This document shows, in pieces, positions 27,835-38,423 of a DNA stretch of 54,238 bases; position 1 is the stretch's first letter, and each line of letters starts with the position of its first letter. Source of the stretch: Mesostigma viride (lineage: Eukaryota > Streptophyta > Mesostigmatophyceae > Mesostigmatales > Mesostigmataceae); contig RPFO01001252.1 of NCBI GenBank assembly GCA_009746045.1, positions 7,501-61,738 of the forward strand. Reading direction: 5' to 3'. Under the pieces are notes generated by a model. That model did no database searches, had not been told where the DNA came from, and saw only the letters and a list, made by a program, of their open reading frames with translations. A program made the translations under genes and the position numbers.

Positions 27835-29910
27835 GAGTTTGAAGATCGATTTTCTTTGGGATGGGGGTGGGGGGGAGTGCGGGTTGTGTGATACCGGACT
27901 TGACCTTTTCTTTCCCCTTTCATCAGTAGTCTTGCTAGCCTCGGCTGGCCAGATCCAATGCAAACAAGCAATGCTTTTCTTTCTGTTTACATCATGCTGC
28001 TATTCGTCTTGTCAGCCTCGGAGGGTCAAATCCGAAACAGACTCGTGGCTATGCTGGCAGCGAAATAGCATCGAGACGCGCCTTGAAAGTTACTACTGTT
28101 AGGCCACATTTGACGAAAGGTGTCATAGATCCTCTGGCTGGAGCTAAAGGCGGTGGGCGACAGCATAATCCGAAGATTTCATGGCCAACATCAAGGATGA
28201 CTTCCCGCCTCTGTCTCGTTGTGGTCACCCTCGATTTCAAGCCTGATGGGTCACGGTTGGGGACCAAGGCAGCGCTCCTTAGTCTTTGCTGCTGATGCTA
28301 CCGTTGCATGTGAAAACGACTGATGATGGTGAAAATGTTGTTAATAGTAGTAGCTATGCTCTTGAGGGCATGGCGGCCTATGCCTCCTGACCCTCCCAAG
28401 AAGGAGAGCGACGTCGCAGCGCCTTGCCTGCTGAGCAGACATATCAGACTCCCACCGACACACCAGTAGTCACGCGCCGGCACGGCAAGAAGCGAGGACA
28501 TTCTATGGTCCTTGGGGCTCTTCACCCAGCCCCTAGTGGAGCTGCACCCAGAGGGCATGACTGCCAAATGTGACGGCAACTGTCCGTGAGGACTGAGGTC
28601 TCCTTGGCAACTTCTGTCCCGTTGGCAGTTGCATGGGTGGACTTCAGCTGTGGATACAAGACCCAACATCGGTCCTTGGTATGCCTTTGCTTCTCGGTCC
28701 TGGCCGACCGGCCCCCTTGCGATGGTGGCACTTGTGGGTTGGCAGCATCAGTGTGGTACGCCGTTCGACCAGACACGAGCCGATCAGCAGCCGCGAGGAG
28801 GGCAGCCTTGGCCCTGAGCCACGAGACTTCGGGCTCGAGGTGACCAGAATAGACTCGGTGGCGAGAATGGACCGAAATGAGGCGGGGAATGATTTTTCAT
28901 GCGGGCCATAGAGTCTACATCCGACATATAACCGTGCGCACTGGCTGCGCACATGGAGGATTGGCACATTTCGCTGCACACTGCCTGTAGTAGCTTTGCC
29001 TGTGCACACGAGCTCACCCTTTGCTATGTGTATTGTCCCGCGGCATGCTCTGGTCGCTTCCCGATTCTGCTCCGCTGTCAATTTGACTCGTTCCTGTTGG
29101 ATGTGGGCTCTCCCAGTCTCCCTTGCTATGCAGCGTGGACTTCTCGTGCACGTCACGCACAAGTTAACTTGCTACACTACCAAAACTGGCCTCGGCAGTA
29201 TGCGTGACCACCACCCATGAGGCGTCGGCCGGCAAGCGTTTGCTGGTGCTTTCAAAGATTGTCGCCTAATTGATTCTGCGGGCGCACACGCGCTTTAAGC
29301 ACAGTGACTTCAAACCCGTTGGGTCACGCTAGCAAAGAATTGTGCACATCTTCTCTGACACGCATGCGCAGTAGTAACACAAACTGCTGCTGATGTGAGT
29401 TTGCTTCCTGTTTCTGCACGTCTCCATCTAACTTGTTTAGACTTCAGCGTTTTGTTGAGGACTTCAGGGCAGGCCTTGTACACGTAATCCAACAGCTCCA
29501 CATTTGTGTGACTGAACCAGCCCTCCTCCTGTGTTTTCCTGCCAAATGCTGTTCTTCATGTTGGTCATGGTGTCGGGTCTGCCGTGATGATGCTCCAGAC
29601 TTCATCATCGACCAGCAGTCAAATGCACGAAGCGCCAAGCCTGTGAATGCATGAATACTGCAAGAGCTAGGATCATCAATGAGACAACCAGCGCAGGCCA
29701 GAAATCTGGAGAATCCGGACCATGGTAGCTCGAGCCTGCCGTTATCGTATCCACATTTTCGAGTCGTTCAGGATGATGAATATGAATGGAGATGGAAATG
29801 TGTAGCCTCGTTTATTGAAATTATGGCTGGCTAACGCTAAGAGCGACTAGACGGATGACCTAGACGGTGGGGCCGAAAACATCTAGCATGATCAGGGCGT
29901 GTGCTTCGTG
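27835..29910. other. unassigned region with weak minus-strand coding hints
   Basis: No gene model could be built. On the minus strand, 29.38-29.56 kb reads QEEGWFSHTNVELLDYVYKA in one open frame, and 29.03-29.16 kb reads an acidic, Ser-rich stretch ending at a GTGAGC donor. Both frames are closed upstream. A 30-bp word at 29675-29704 recurs with two mismatches at 20708-20737. These could be remnants of a transposase or host gene. Confidence 0.25.
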
Positions 29911-29937
29911 ATAATTAATTAATTAATTAATTAATTA
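29911..29937. repeat. (TTAA)n microsatellite
   Basis: Six to seven TTAA units. The same motif terminates the LINE 3' ends at 31.05 and 31.45 kb, so this is probably the 3' terminus of another copy whose ORF1 fragment lies at 30.4-30.8 kb. Confidence 0.6.
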
Positions 29938-30365
29938 GGAACATAACTCCGTTGGGAGTATATGTAGCACATAGCCCAGAGAAGGGGCATATGGCCTATC
30001 ATACATTCTAAGCTACTTCTTGCAAGGGTGGGAATGTAAAGGACCCTTGCTCTAGGTGCACCAGGGCACTTGCATCCCCATGATCTTCAAGCTATGCCCA
30101 GCGAAGGGGGAGCCTGTCATGGGGGGGAAGATCAGCACAGCTATACAAAAAGCTAGGGCATGGCGTCTCAGCAGGGAGTTACTCCCTGCATGGGCACAAC
30201 ATAACTAAATAAAGCTAGGCATCATCTGGAGGGTGGCTCATCATAGGCACACATGTACATGATTAAATAAATTAAGCGCGTGGCTTAGCTAGGGTAGTGC
30301 CTCTAGGAGGCGTACATGTACATGGCCACGGTCTATCTATTCTACACTACTACTGCTGTATTCCC

Positions 30366-30830
30366 CTAAGCTGGGGCGTCTGGAGTCGCTGGGGCCGCGG
30401 GGGTGGGGGTCGCCTGCCAGGGCTTGTGGCCGACGAAGATGGCCGCCCCCTTCCAGTACACCGGCTGCCCCGCCTTGGTCTGCCGGAGTTGGAGGTAGGT
30501 CGGCCATAGCTCCCGTCGCCGTTGTTGCTGCGCCAGGGTCAAGTCGTCATCAAGGGTGAAGCGAGTCTTCTCGAGCCGCTTGCGGCGTCTGAGAAAAGAA
30601 ATCTTGTCCGCCGGGGTCTTAAAGGTGAGAAGGAGCGGGGGCGGCCCTGCCTTACCCCGCGCGCGGGGAAGGCGGTGGGCGGCCAGCTCGATCTCACCGT
30701 TAAGGCCCATGCGACCAAGGATTTCTCTCTCAAACGCACGCATAAGCTTCTCGGAATTCTCACCTTCCTCCATGGTGAAGTTTTTGACAATTCGTGATAG
30801 TACTGGTACTTTTTCAGTAGGGCCATGAGC
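30366..30830 (-). pseudogene. L1-type LINE ORF1 fragment (RRM plus C-terminal domain)
   Basis: The minus-strand frame from about 30800 down to 30366 reads the L1 ORF1p pattern in order: an EEGEN motif, a helix (LMRAFEREIL), IELAAHRLPR (the conserved HR), PLLLTFKTPADKISFLRRR (RRM strand and helix), DDDLTLAQQQRRRELWP, then GQPVYWKGAAIFV (C-terminal domain). This is an RNA-binding chaperone of L1-clade elements. Upstream sequence and the ORF2 partner are absent nearby, so it is a truncated copy. Downstream (30360-29911) is its probable 3' flank; part of it (30145-30300) resembles 41420-41600. Confidence 0.75.
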
Positions 30831-31689
30831 CGCCTTCTAGTTTTCTGGGATATTGTAGTTTGATGTCCTCACATCGCGGTACCCTGGCTATGGACATCAT
30901 GAATGCCCCGCTTTAACCGAGCAATACCGATGCCCCGCTTTAACCGATGCAGGGTAGAAGTCCGCAGGTGGAGGTTATTGCCCCTGAGGATAGCCGCTAC
31001 ACTACCGCCTCGTCTGCCATTGCAGTAGAGGACAGCTCAGATGAGGATTAATTGATTAATTAATTGATAGATATGTGACTGCGTCACGTGAGCATAAGTC
31101 CTCAGTGGGAGGGGAACATGGGATGGAATGGATGATGTAAGCTATCTAGGTCCTAGTAAAGGGTTGTGGGCACCACGGCACGAACTGCTATGAATGCCGT
31201 ACGCGGTCACACGCGTAGCCCCCACAGACTCGGGGGTGGTATACTTCGTCACTAATTGCCATCTATTCTTGCGTACCATCTGCCTCCATATTACAGATCG
31301 CAGACCAGGAGGGTGCCTGGGCGTGAGCCCGTCACGTCTAGGGTAGCACATGTCCATGCCGAGTCTATCACGAATTAAAAGTCCACGAGAGATGAGGATT
31401 ATATCCCCCTCTAGTGAATTAATTAAACTCGTGCTCCCGTGGGGGAGTTAATTAATTAATTAATAGACACGTGACTGCGTCACGTGAGCATAAGTCCTCA
31501 GTGGGAGGGGAACATGGGATGGAATGGATGGTATAAGCTATCTAGGTCCTAGTTACAGGGGTGTGGGCACCGCGGCCCGAATCGCTATGAATGCCATACT
31601 TGGTCACACGCGGAGCCCCCACAGGCTTGGGGGTGGTCTCCTAGTCATCACTACTTGCCATCTATCCTTGCGCACCATCTGCCTTCATA
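30831..31689 (-). repeat. two tandem LINE 3'-end copies with TTAA-repeat termini
   Basis: Copies at about 31050-31375 and 31448-31765 share TGACTGCGTCACGTGAGC, the AAGCTATCTAGGTCCTAGT segment and CATGTCCATGCCGAGTC. Each is bordered at low coordinates by TTAATTAATTAA. The second is continuous with the reverse-transcriptase remnant at 31690-32104. The first is a 5'-truncated copy of the same family. A 17-bp direct repeat (TGCCCCGCTTTAACCGA) lies at about 30.90-30.95 kb. Confidence 0.7.
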
Positions 31690-32104
31690 TTACAGACAAA
31701 CCAGGAGGCTGCCCTGGGGTGAGCCCGTCACGTCTAGTGTAGCACATGTCCATGCCGAGTCTATCACGAAATGTCCACGGGTGGCGGCCCTGCGCCGCGC
31801 GCGGCCGGGGGCACGCCAGGTTAGGACATATCGCCCAGGCTGGGCGGGCTTGGTGCCAGCTAGTCTATCTGAGGTATCTACCTGATCTGTGCGGGCCAGG
31901 TGCCCGGCTAGGCCCAGGCGCCTGTGCCTAAGAATGTGGGAAACATAGGGCAAATCAGCGTACAAATCCTCATTACTAATGTGCAAACCAAAGGGGATGT
32001 TAAGGGCCTGGCGCAGCATGCATCTTGGTGACGGCGCCGTCGAGTCGTTGCTCCAGCTCCTGCGTCAGTGCCCACGTCTCGGCGCCGTAGGTCAGGATCG
32101 TCAG
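31690..32104 (-). pseudogene. non-LTR reverse transcriptase C-terminal remnant
   Basis: On the minus strand the sequence reads LTYGAETWALTQELEQRLDG, then after a +1 frameshift near 32015 continues MLRQALNIPF...NEDLY...HILRHRRLGLAGHLAR. This is the characteristic post-RT block of L1/RTE-type LINEs (YGAETW...RRRLRWLGH). The 5' part, including the catalytic YxDD box, is missing. An AT-rich junction at 32105-32136 leads into another LINE copy. Confidence 0.8.
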
Positions 32105-32136
32105 AAATATATATATCAGGATCGTCATGAATATAT

Positions 32137-32221
32137 TATATAATAAAAATATAATTACTTACAGCAGAGTGAAATCACTCAAACCAAAGCAAACGCCCAG
32201 CTATAAACCTATATACAGAGC
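32137..32221 (-). mobile_element. 3' end of a truncated LINE, left part (interrupted copy)
   Basis: Matches the reverse complement of the tail at 42800-42886 (AATTACTTACAGCAGAGTG through TATATACAGAGC). The rest of the same copy resumes at 41256. An AT-rich direct repeat ATGAATATAT at 32127-32136 and 41409-41418 is a plausible target duplication of this roughly 240-bp insertion. Confidence 0.75.
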
Positions 32222-32250
32222 GGGTGGTTTTACCGGATTAGGATACATTT
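32222..32250 (+). repeat. left terminal inverted repeat
   Basis: 29 bp, identical to the reverse complement of 41227-41255. A second TAGGATACATTT follows directly at about 32259-32270 in the same orientation. Confidence 0.9.
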
Positions 32251-32780
32251 TTTTGTCTAGGATACATTTGATGCACTGTGCAGTTTTCAGATGTGTTTGT
32301 GGGGGTTGATTGCGCCTAGCATGCATTTTATTGAAGCAATGAGTTTCCCAAGATATACATTATATAAACTAAGACAATTGACCCATTAACGCAATGAGAC
32401 AACATCAATGAGACAACATATGCCAATTGAAGGCTGCCCGCAACTTTATTCCAAGTTCATTATTATATGATTCCAAGACCATAACTCTTCCAAGACCGTA
32501 CATCTTCAAGATATAGCACTACAGACACCCACGCGGCTTCCGCGGTCATCACGCTCCTCCTCCAAGACAACTCAACCTTACAGGACGTTGGGCCATCATA
32601 CGTCCGGAATAATTGTGTCACTTATTACATAACCAAACTTTTTGAGGGATCGCCATGGTTGCATGGTTTCAACACATGCGCCCTGCACTCATGTGCATCA
32701 AAGGTGTTGCGTAGTGCCAACTCAGTGTCAAAGAACTGATTCAATAATATTTCCCGTATGGCCATGAAGGCCCACATGAG

Positions 32781-34055
32781 TTAAACATGGCCGAGAGTGA
32801 TTGCATCATCCTTCTTGGCGACATCGGTCTTGACGACGTCGATGGGGAAGACGGCAGCACCTGCATGTGAACAAAAGAATCCATGAACTGTGGCATCCAA
32901 AGGCAACAACATATTAGCATCCCATTGAACACGAAGCCACGCTGACCCGGCCATCCAGCCGCCCACGCAGCCACAGAGCCAGCCAGCCACGCAGTGACGC
33001 ACCCACCCAGCCACACATCCACGCATCCACGCACCCGGCACCCCCCCCCCCCCCCAGCCAGCCACGCAGCCACGCAGCCACGCAGCCACGCAGCCACGCA
33101 GCAGCGCAGCTACACGCAGCCACACAGCCACGCACCCTCCTTTCCAGCCAAGCAGCCACGCAGCCACGCAGCCACGCAGCCACGCAGCAGCGCAGCCACG
33201 CAGCCACACAGCCACGCACCCTCCTTTCCAGCCACGCAGCCACGCAGCCACGCAGCAGCGCAGCCACGCAGCCACACAGCCACGCACCCTCCTTTCCAGC
33301 CAAGCAGCCACGCAGCCACGCAGCCACGCAGCCACGCAGCAGCGCAGCCACGCAGCCACACAGCCACGCAGCCACGCAGCCACGCAGCAGCGCAGCCACG
33401 CAGCCACGCAGCCACGCAGCAGCGCAGCCACGCAGCCACACAGCCACGCACCCTCCTTTCCAGCCACGCAGCCACGCAGCCACGCAGCCACGCAGCCACG
33501 CAGCCACGCAGCCACGCAGCCACGCAGCCACGCAGCAGCGCAGCCACGCAGCCACACAGCCACGCACCCTCCTTTCCAGCCAAGCAGCCACGCAGCCACG
33601 CAGCAGCGCAGCCACGCAGCCACACAGCCACGCACCCTCCTTTCCAGCCACGCAGCCACGCAGCAGCGCAGCCACGCAGCCACGCAGCAGCGCAGCCACG
33701 CAGCCACACAGCCACGCAGCCACGCAGCCACGCAGCAGCGCAGCCACGCAGCCACGCAGCCACGCAGCCACGCAGCCACGCAGCAGCGCAGCCACGCAGC
33801 CACACAGCCACGCACCCTCCTTTCCAGCCAAGCAGCCACGCAGTCACACAGTCAAACCCCCCTACACCCCCCCCCCACACACACCCCCCACCCCACCCAC
33901 TCAACACTACACGAATGACTCACAAAGAACTGCTGCACCACCGATGATCCCTGCGGGAACTGCTCTGCTGCCGACGGTCCCTGCGAAAACTGCTGCAGTG
34001 CCGACAATGCCTGTGGAAACTGCGACATTGCCGACGCTGCCTGCGGGAACTGAAG

Positions 34056-34124
<69 letters not shown>

Positions 34125-34161
34125 AGTTGTTGCTGCAGTTGCTGCTGCAGTTGCTGCTGCA

Positions 34162-34200
<39 letters not shown>

Positions 34201-34548
34201 GCTGGACCACTTGTTTCTGCACCTCTTGACGCAGCTGCAAACCAAGCTCTTCAACCTTCTTGCTTTGGTTCTCCATAGCTCGTTGCATCTCTCTCATCGT
34301 CTGTTCCACGCCCACCAGTACGGGGGTCGGCGGCGGCAGCGGCTGGGTACGCTCTGGCTGGGTGCGCTCTGGCTGCCGTGCAGGACCTTGCCACATCGGC
34401 CGGCGCATTGGTGGTTTGCACCGGCCAAAAAATCTACTTTCATGGCACCAGATTTCTTTCCTAGCACCCATTTTCTACAATCGTCCCCGGCATAACACAA
34501 ATCAATCAATTCGTCCATGTCATCGCTTCGGCTATCAGCATCGGGCAT
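32781..34548 (-). CDS. unidentified coiled-coil / trinucleotide-repeat protein of the TIR element
   Basis: A minus-strand start at 34548 gives MDELIDLCYAGDDCRKWVLG. After a probable 1-bp shift in the A6 run at 34427-34432 it continues with a Pro/Arg-rich part, a coiled coil (TMREMQRAMENQSKKVEELG...LRQEVQKQVVQLEQQ) and a long run from (CAG)n. After the CAG run a 10-residue tandem repeat (AVFAGTVGSR, AVPAGIIGG) is followed by a GTGAGT donor at 33923. The only frame that joins in phase to a last exon at 32860-32781 (AAVFPIDVVKTDVAKKDD, stop TAA) is this third frame, so the reading frame also changes inside the CAG run. The intron is filled by the CACGCAGC minisatellite. No family was recognised. 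Confidence 0.4.
33050..33850. repeat. CACGCAGC minisatellite
   Basis: Tandem CAGCCACGCAGC units interrupted at semi-regular intervals by CACCCTCCTTTCCAGCC. It lies in the intron of the minus-strand gene above. It is open in several frames on both strands (AWLRGCVA and SHAATQPR translations), which are artefacts. Confidence 0.95.
34058..34197. repeat. (CTG)n / (CAG)n trinucleotide repeat
   Basis: About 140 bp of CTG units on the plus strand with GTT interruptions every few units in the middle. On the minus strand it is CAG and would encode Gln, Ser or Ala runs depending on frame. Confidence 0.97.
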
Positions 34549-34689
34549 AGTTCCCGTGGCTAGTGCCCATCATTCTTTCCACCTTGAGCGGGGCGAAGTC
34601 ACGAATTCAAGCGCGAAGTGCATTTGAATCAAGCGGGAACTGGGTGACACTGCTTGAAGACGTGCAGCTCCAAGGCATGCAAATGATGC

Positions 34690-35930
34690 AATGTATGAAA
34701 GATACGATACGCAAAGTTCAGGTGTTCAGGTGAAGCCGTGAAGACGTGGTGAAGACAGGTGAAGACGCGGTGAAGACGTGAAGACGTGAAGACGTGAAGA
34801 CGTGAAGACACGATACGGCAAGTTCAGGTGAAGTTCAGGTGTTCAGGTGAAGCCGTGAAGACGTGAAGCCGTGAAGCCGTGAAGACGTGGTGAAGACAGG
34901 TGAAGACGCGGTGAAGACGTGAAGACGTGAAGACGTGAAGACGTGAAGACGTGAAGACACGATACGGCAAGTTCAGGTGAAGTTCAGGTGTTCAGGTGAA
35001 GCCGTGAAGACGTGAAGCCGTGAGGCCGTGAAGACGTGGTGAAGACAGGTGAAGACGCGGTGAAGACGTGAAGACGTGAAGACGTGAAGACGTGAAGACG
35101 TGAAGACACGATACGGCAAGTTCAGGTGAAGTTCAGGTGTTCAGGTGAAGCCGTGAAGACGTGAAGCCGTGAAGCCGTGAAGACGTGGTGAAGACAGGTG
35201 AAGACGCGGTGAAGACGTGAAGACGTGAAGACGTGAAGACGTGAAGACGTGAAGACACGATACGGCAAGTTCAGGTGAAGTTCAGGTGTTCAGGTGAAGC
35301 CGTGAAGACGTGAAGCCGTGAAGCCGTGAAGACGTGGTGAAGACAGGTGAAGACGCGGTGAAGACGTGAAGACGTGAAGACGTGAAGACGTGAAGACACG
35401 ATACGGCAAGTTCAGGTGAAGTTCAGGTGTTCAGGTGAAGCCGTGAAGACGTGAAGACGCGAAGACGTGAAGACGTGGTGAAGACAGGTGAAGACGCGGT
35501 GAAGACGTGAAGACGTGAAGACGTGAAGACGTGAAGACGTGAAGACACGATACGGCAAGTTCAGGTGAAGTTCAGGTGTTCAGGTGAAGCCGTGAAGACG
35601 TGAAGCCGTGAAGCCGTGAAGACGTGGTGAAGACAGGTGAAGACGCGGTGAAGACGTGAAGACGTGAAGACGTGAAGACGTGAAGACACGATACGGCAAG
35701 TTCAGGTGAAGTTCAGGTGTTCAGGTGAAGCCGTGAAGACGTGAAGACGCGAAGACGTGAAGACGTGGTGAAGACAGGTGAAGACGCGGTGAAGACGTGA
35801 AGACGTGAAGACGTGCATGCAAGGTATCAAAGATACGATACGCCGCAAGTTCAGGTGAAGTCGTGAAGACGTGAAGACGTGAAGACGTGAAGACGTGAAG
35901 ACGTGAAGACGTGAAGACGTGAAGACCAGG
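34690..35930. repeat. nested minisatellite (9-bp GTGAAGACG within ~150-bp units)
   Basis: The basic word GTGAAGACG (variants GTGAAGCCG, GTGAAGACA) is organised into about eight larger units of about 140-150 bp, each marked by CACGATACGGCAAGTTCAGG. The array ends in a simple run of the 9-bp word near 35.93 kb. It lies inside the TIR element. Confidence 0.95.
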
Positions 35931-36009
35931 ACTGACACGTGAAGACTGGGACGTGAAGGCAAGTTGCAGCACTCGGCCGCTGCAGTCGCACGCAGGTAGA
36001 AACGAGTAT

Positions 36010-36320
36010 TGCTGCTTGAATCTGTCAAGACCCCATCGAATGTAAAACAGGTTTTTCGTAAAGAAATCCGATTTGTGGGCGGGCTTTACATATTGCTTCT
36101 GTCCAAGCACTACCGGATGTAAAACAGTATACTTCTTGAAGAAATAAGTTGGGGCTTTGTTGGGCGTCACATTTGACCGGTGGGCGGAGTTTCCTGCTTC
36201 TGTGAAGGCGCCATCGAATGTAGATCAGTAGATTTTCTAAAGAAATCTGAGTTGTGGGCGGGGCCTTTATTGCTTGTGTCCATCCACCACCGGATGTAGA
36301 ACAGTAGACTTATTGAAGGT
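36010..36320. repeat. degenerate ~75-90 bp tandem repeat
   Basis: Four diverged units sharing CATCGAATGTA or CACCGGATGTA, AACAGTA, AAGAAATC and GTGGGCGGGGC. It precedes the CFAP299-like exons. Confidence 0.7.
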
Positions 36321-36459
36321 GAATCACGATACAACAGCTGTAGTTGACAACATCATGACCGGCACATCTTTCCCCCACCGCTGCTCAACCCGGTCCCCCC
36401 CAAACTCCTCCACACTTGCCCACCTTTCCACCCTCCTCCACGGCCCGTTGTGTTTGCAG

Positions 36460-37235
36460 GCGTCGGCACAAAGGGAGGAGGCCGTGCGAGCCGGGAAACT
36501 CACGGTATGGTTTGATTTCTAGTTTTGTATTAGGACCCTAGGGTAGCTATGTTATATAGGCATGTCTGACAGCATAGCTCACCATTTCATTACCATGGGA
36601 TGCTGAGCATACCATTTCCAGAGAGGTAAGTCAGTCACTCTTCGCAGTTGACAAGTCAGAGAAAGCAATCAAGTGCAGCGTTCACAACTCTTGCCGCTCG
36701 TAACCTTTTGTCTGCCCTGTTTGGCAGCTCCCTGTCTTTGCTTTCTCTCGTATTTCTTTCTTTTGTCTCTTTTCTACATCTTTCTTTGCTAATTCTTGAA
36801 TATATGATGCTATTGTAGCATCCTTCTAGCGCGGATCGCTCTTAATATCCTTCTCGCGCACGTTTCCTCGCTTTTTCTCATGTAAGAGCGTCTTCCCTGC
36901 CCATGCAGCGTGTACCTGGTGTGTGTGGCTCTGCCTTGCCAATCACAACTGACCGACATGCTGGTCAGGCACTGCAGGTCGTTGCCCTTGCGTGTGTGAA
37001 CCTGCTGTTTTGGCTGTTCCCATGGCCGCTGCGTGTGTCCGTGAATGATACCATGGGAGGGAGACTTCTCCCATGGGTCCCCTTCGCTGACACTCGTGAT
37101 GTAGGTTCGCGTCGACTTGTTTCTCTCACTGTGCCCATATTGGCCTCGCACGGCTTTGTCTCTCATTCCTTGTTTGCATGCGGCGGCGTGTAGACCATCA
37201 TCTTCATCCGAGACCGCAACAGCAAGGGCCAGGAG
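36460..37235 (+). CDS. CFAP299: two CFAP299-like exons (partial gene)
   Basis: Exon 36460-36504 (15 codons, after TGTTTGCAG and before GTATGG) encodes ASAQREEAVRAGKLT. Exon 37194-37235 (14 codons, after GTGTAG and before GTGAGT) encodes TIIFIRDRNSKGQE. Both are phase 0, and joined they match the conserved centre of CFAP299/C4orf22 (REE..R.GKL...IFIRDRNS.GQE), a small protein of ciliated and flagellated cells. No upstream exon, and no downstream exon (the family continues SGYIDYAHRL), was found anywhere in the window. Both exons lie inside the 9-kb TIR element, so they are more likely a captured fragment than an intact gene. Selective constraint on them is unknown. Confidence 0.65.
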
Positions 37236-37411
37236 GTGAGTAATTGCTGAGGGCATGGCTCCTATCCCTTGATGAGTCTAGCGCCATGTACCACCCTCTA
37301 TGCCTGCATATAGGTGACGCATTGAAAATGCAAGCATCTTACTAGAAGTAGCACGGGCCTCCGAGGTGAGATTCTGCGCAGGCCTCATGATCCCAATGGA
37401 CCTGCGAAGCG

Positions 37412-38395
37412 CATGGCGCGCATGGGCGGCCGGCCGGCGCAGCTGGCATGCGGCGGGGCGGGGCTGTCGACGGGCGGCGGGGCAGGGCCGTCGGCGCGCG
37501 GGGGCCAGCGGCGCTGCCGGTGCGCGCGGGCGGCGGGCCGGCGCACCTGGCATGCGGCGGGGCAGGGCTGTCGACGGGCGGCGGGGCGGGGCAGTCGACG
37601 GGCGGCGGGGCAGGGCCAGCGGCGCTGCCGGCGCGCGTGGGCAGCGGGCCGGCGCAGCTGGCATGCGGCGGGGCGGGGCTGTCGACGGGCGTCGGGGCAG
37701 GGCTGTTGACGGGCGGCGGGGCAGGGCCGTCGGCGCGCGGGGGGCCAGCGGCGCTGCCGGCGCGCGCGGGCGGCGGGCCGGCGCACCTGGCATGCGGTGG
37801 GTCGGGGCTGTCGACGGGCGGCGGGGCGGGGCAGTCGACGGGCGGCGGGGCAGGGCCGTCAGCGCGCGGGGGCCAGCGGCGCTGCCGGCGCGCGTGGGCG
37901 GCGGGCCGGCGCAGCTGGCATGCGGCGGGGCGGGGCAGTCGACAGGCGGCGGGGCGGGGCAGCCGGTGCGCGGCGGGGCGGCGCCGTCGGCGGGCGGCGA
38001 GGTGGCGCAGCCAGCGCGCAGCGAGGTGGCAGCGGCGGCGCAGCCTGCATGCGGCGGGGCAGGGCTGTCGACGGGCGGCGGGGCGGGGCAGTCGACGGGC
38101 GGCGGGGCAGGGCCGTCGGCGCGCGGGGGGCCAGCGGCGCTGCCGGCGCGCATGGGCGGCGGGCCGGCGCAGCTGGCATGCGGCGGGGCGGGGCTGTCAA
38201 CGGGCGGCGGGGCAGGGCCGTCGGCGCGCGGGGGCCAACGGCGCTGCCGGCGCGCGTGGGCGGCGGGCCGGCGCAGCTGGCATGCGGCGGGGCGGGGCAG
38301 CCTGTCGACGGGCTACGGGGCGGGGCAGCCGGCGCGCGGCGGGCCGGCGGCGCAGCCGGCGGGCGGCGGAGCGGCGGAGCGGCGGAGCGGCACAG
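37412..38395. repeat. GC-rich ~100-140 bp VNTR
   Basis: Units built from GGGCCGGCGCAGCTGGCATG, GCGGGGCGGGGCTGTCGACG and GCGCGCGGGGGCCAGCGGCG. It is open in nearly all frames on both strands because AT-rich stop codons cannot occur. It lies between the CFAP299-like exons and the plus-strand gene. Confidence 0.93.
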
Positions 38396-38423
38396 CCGGT
38401 GCCTGAAAAACGCGGTCGCTCAA

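Noticed and set aside
28583-29220. A plus-strand gene
   Set aside because: The plus-strand frames have no splice-consistent structure or recognisable motif. The weak minus-strand hints are also closed by stops.
32781-33907. Long minus- and plus-strand frames reading AWLRGCVA or SHAATQPR
   Set aside because: They lie in the CACGCAGC minisatellite and are open in several frames on both strands.
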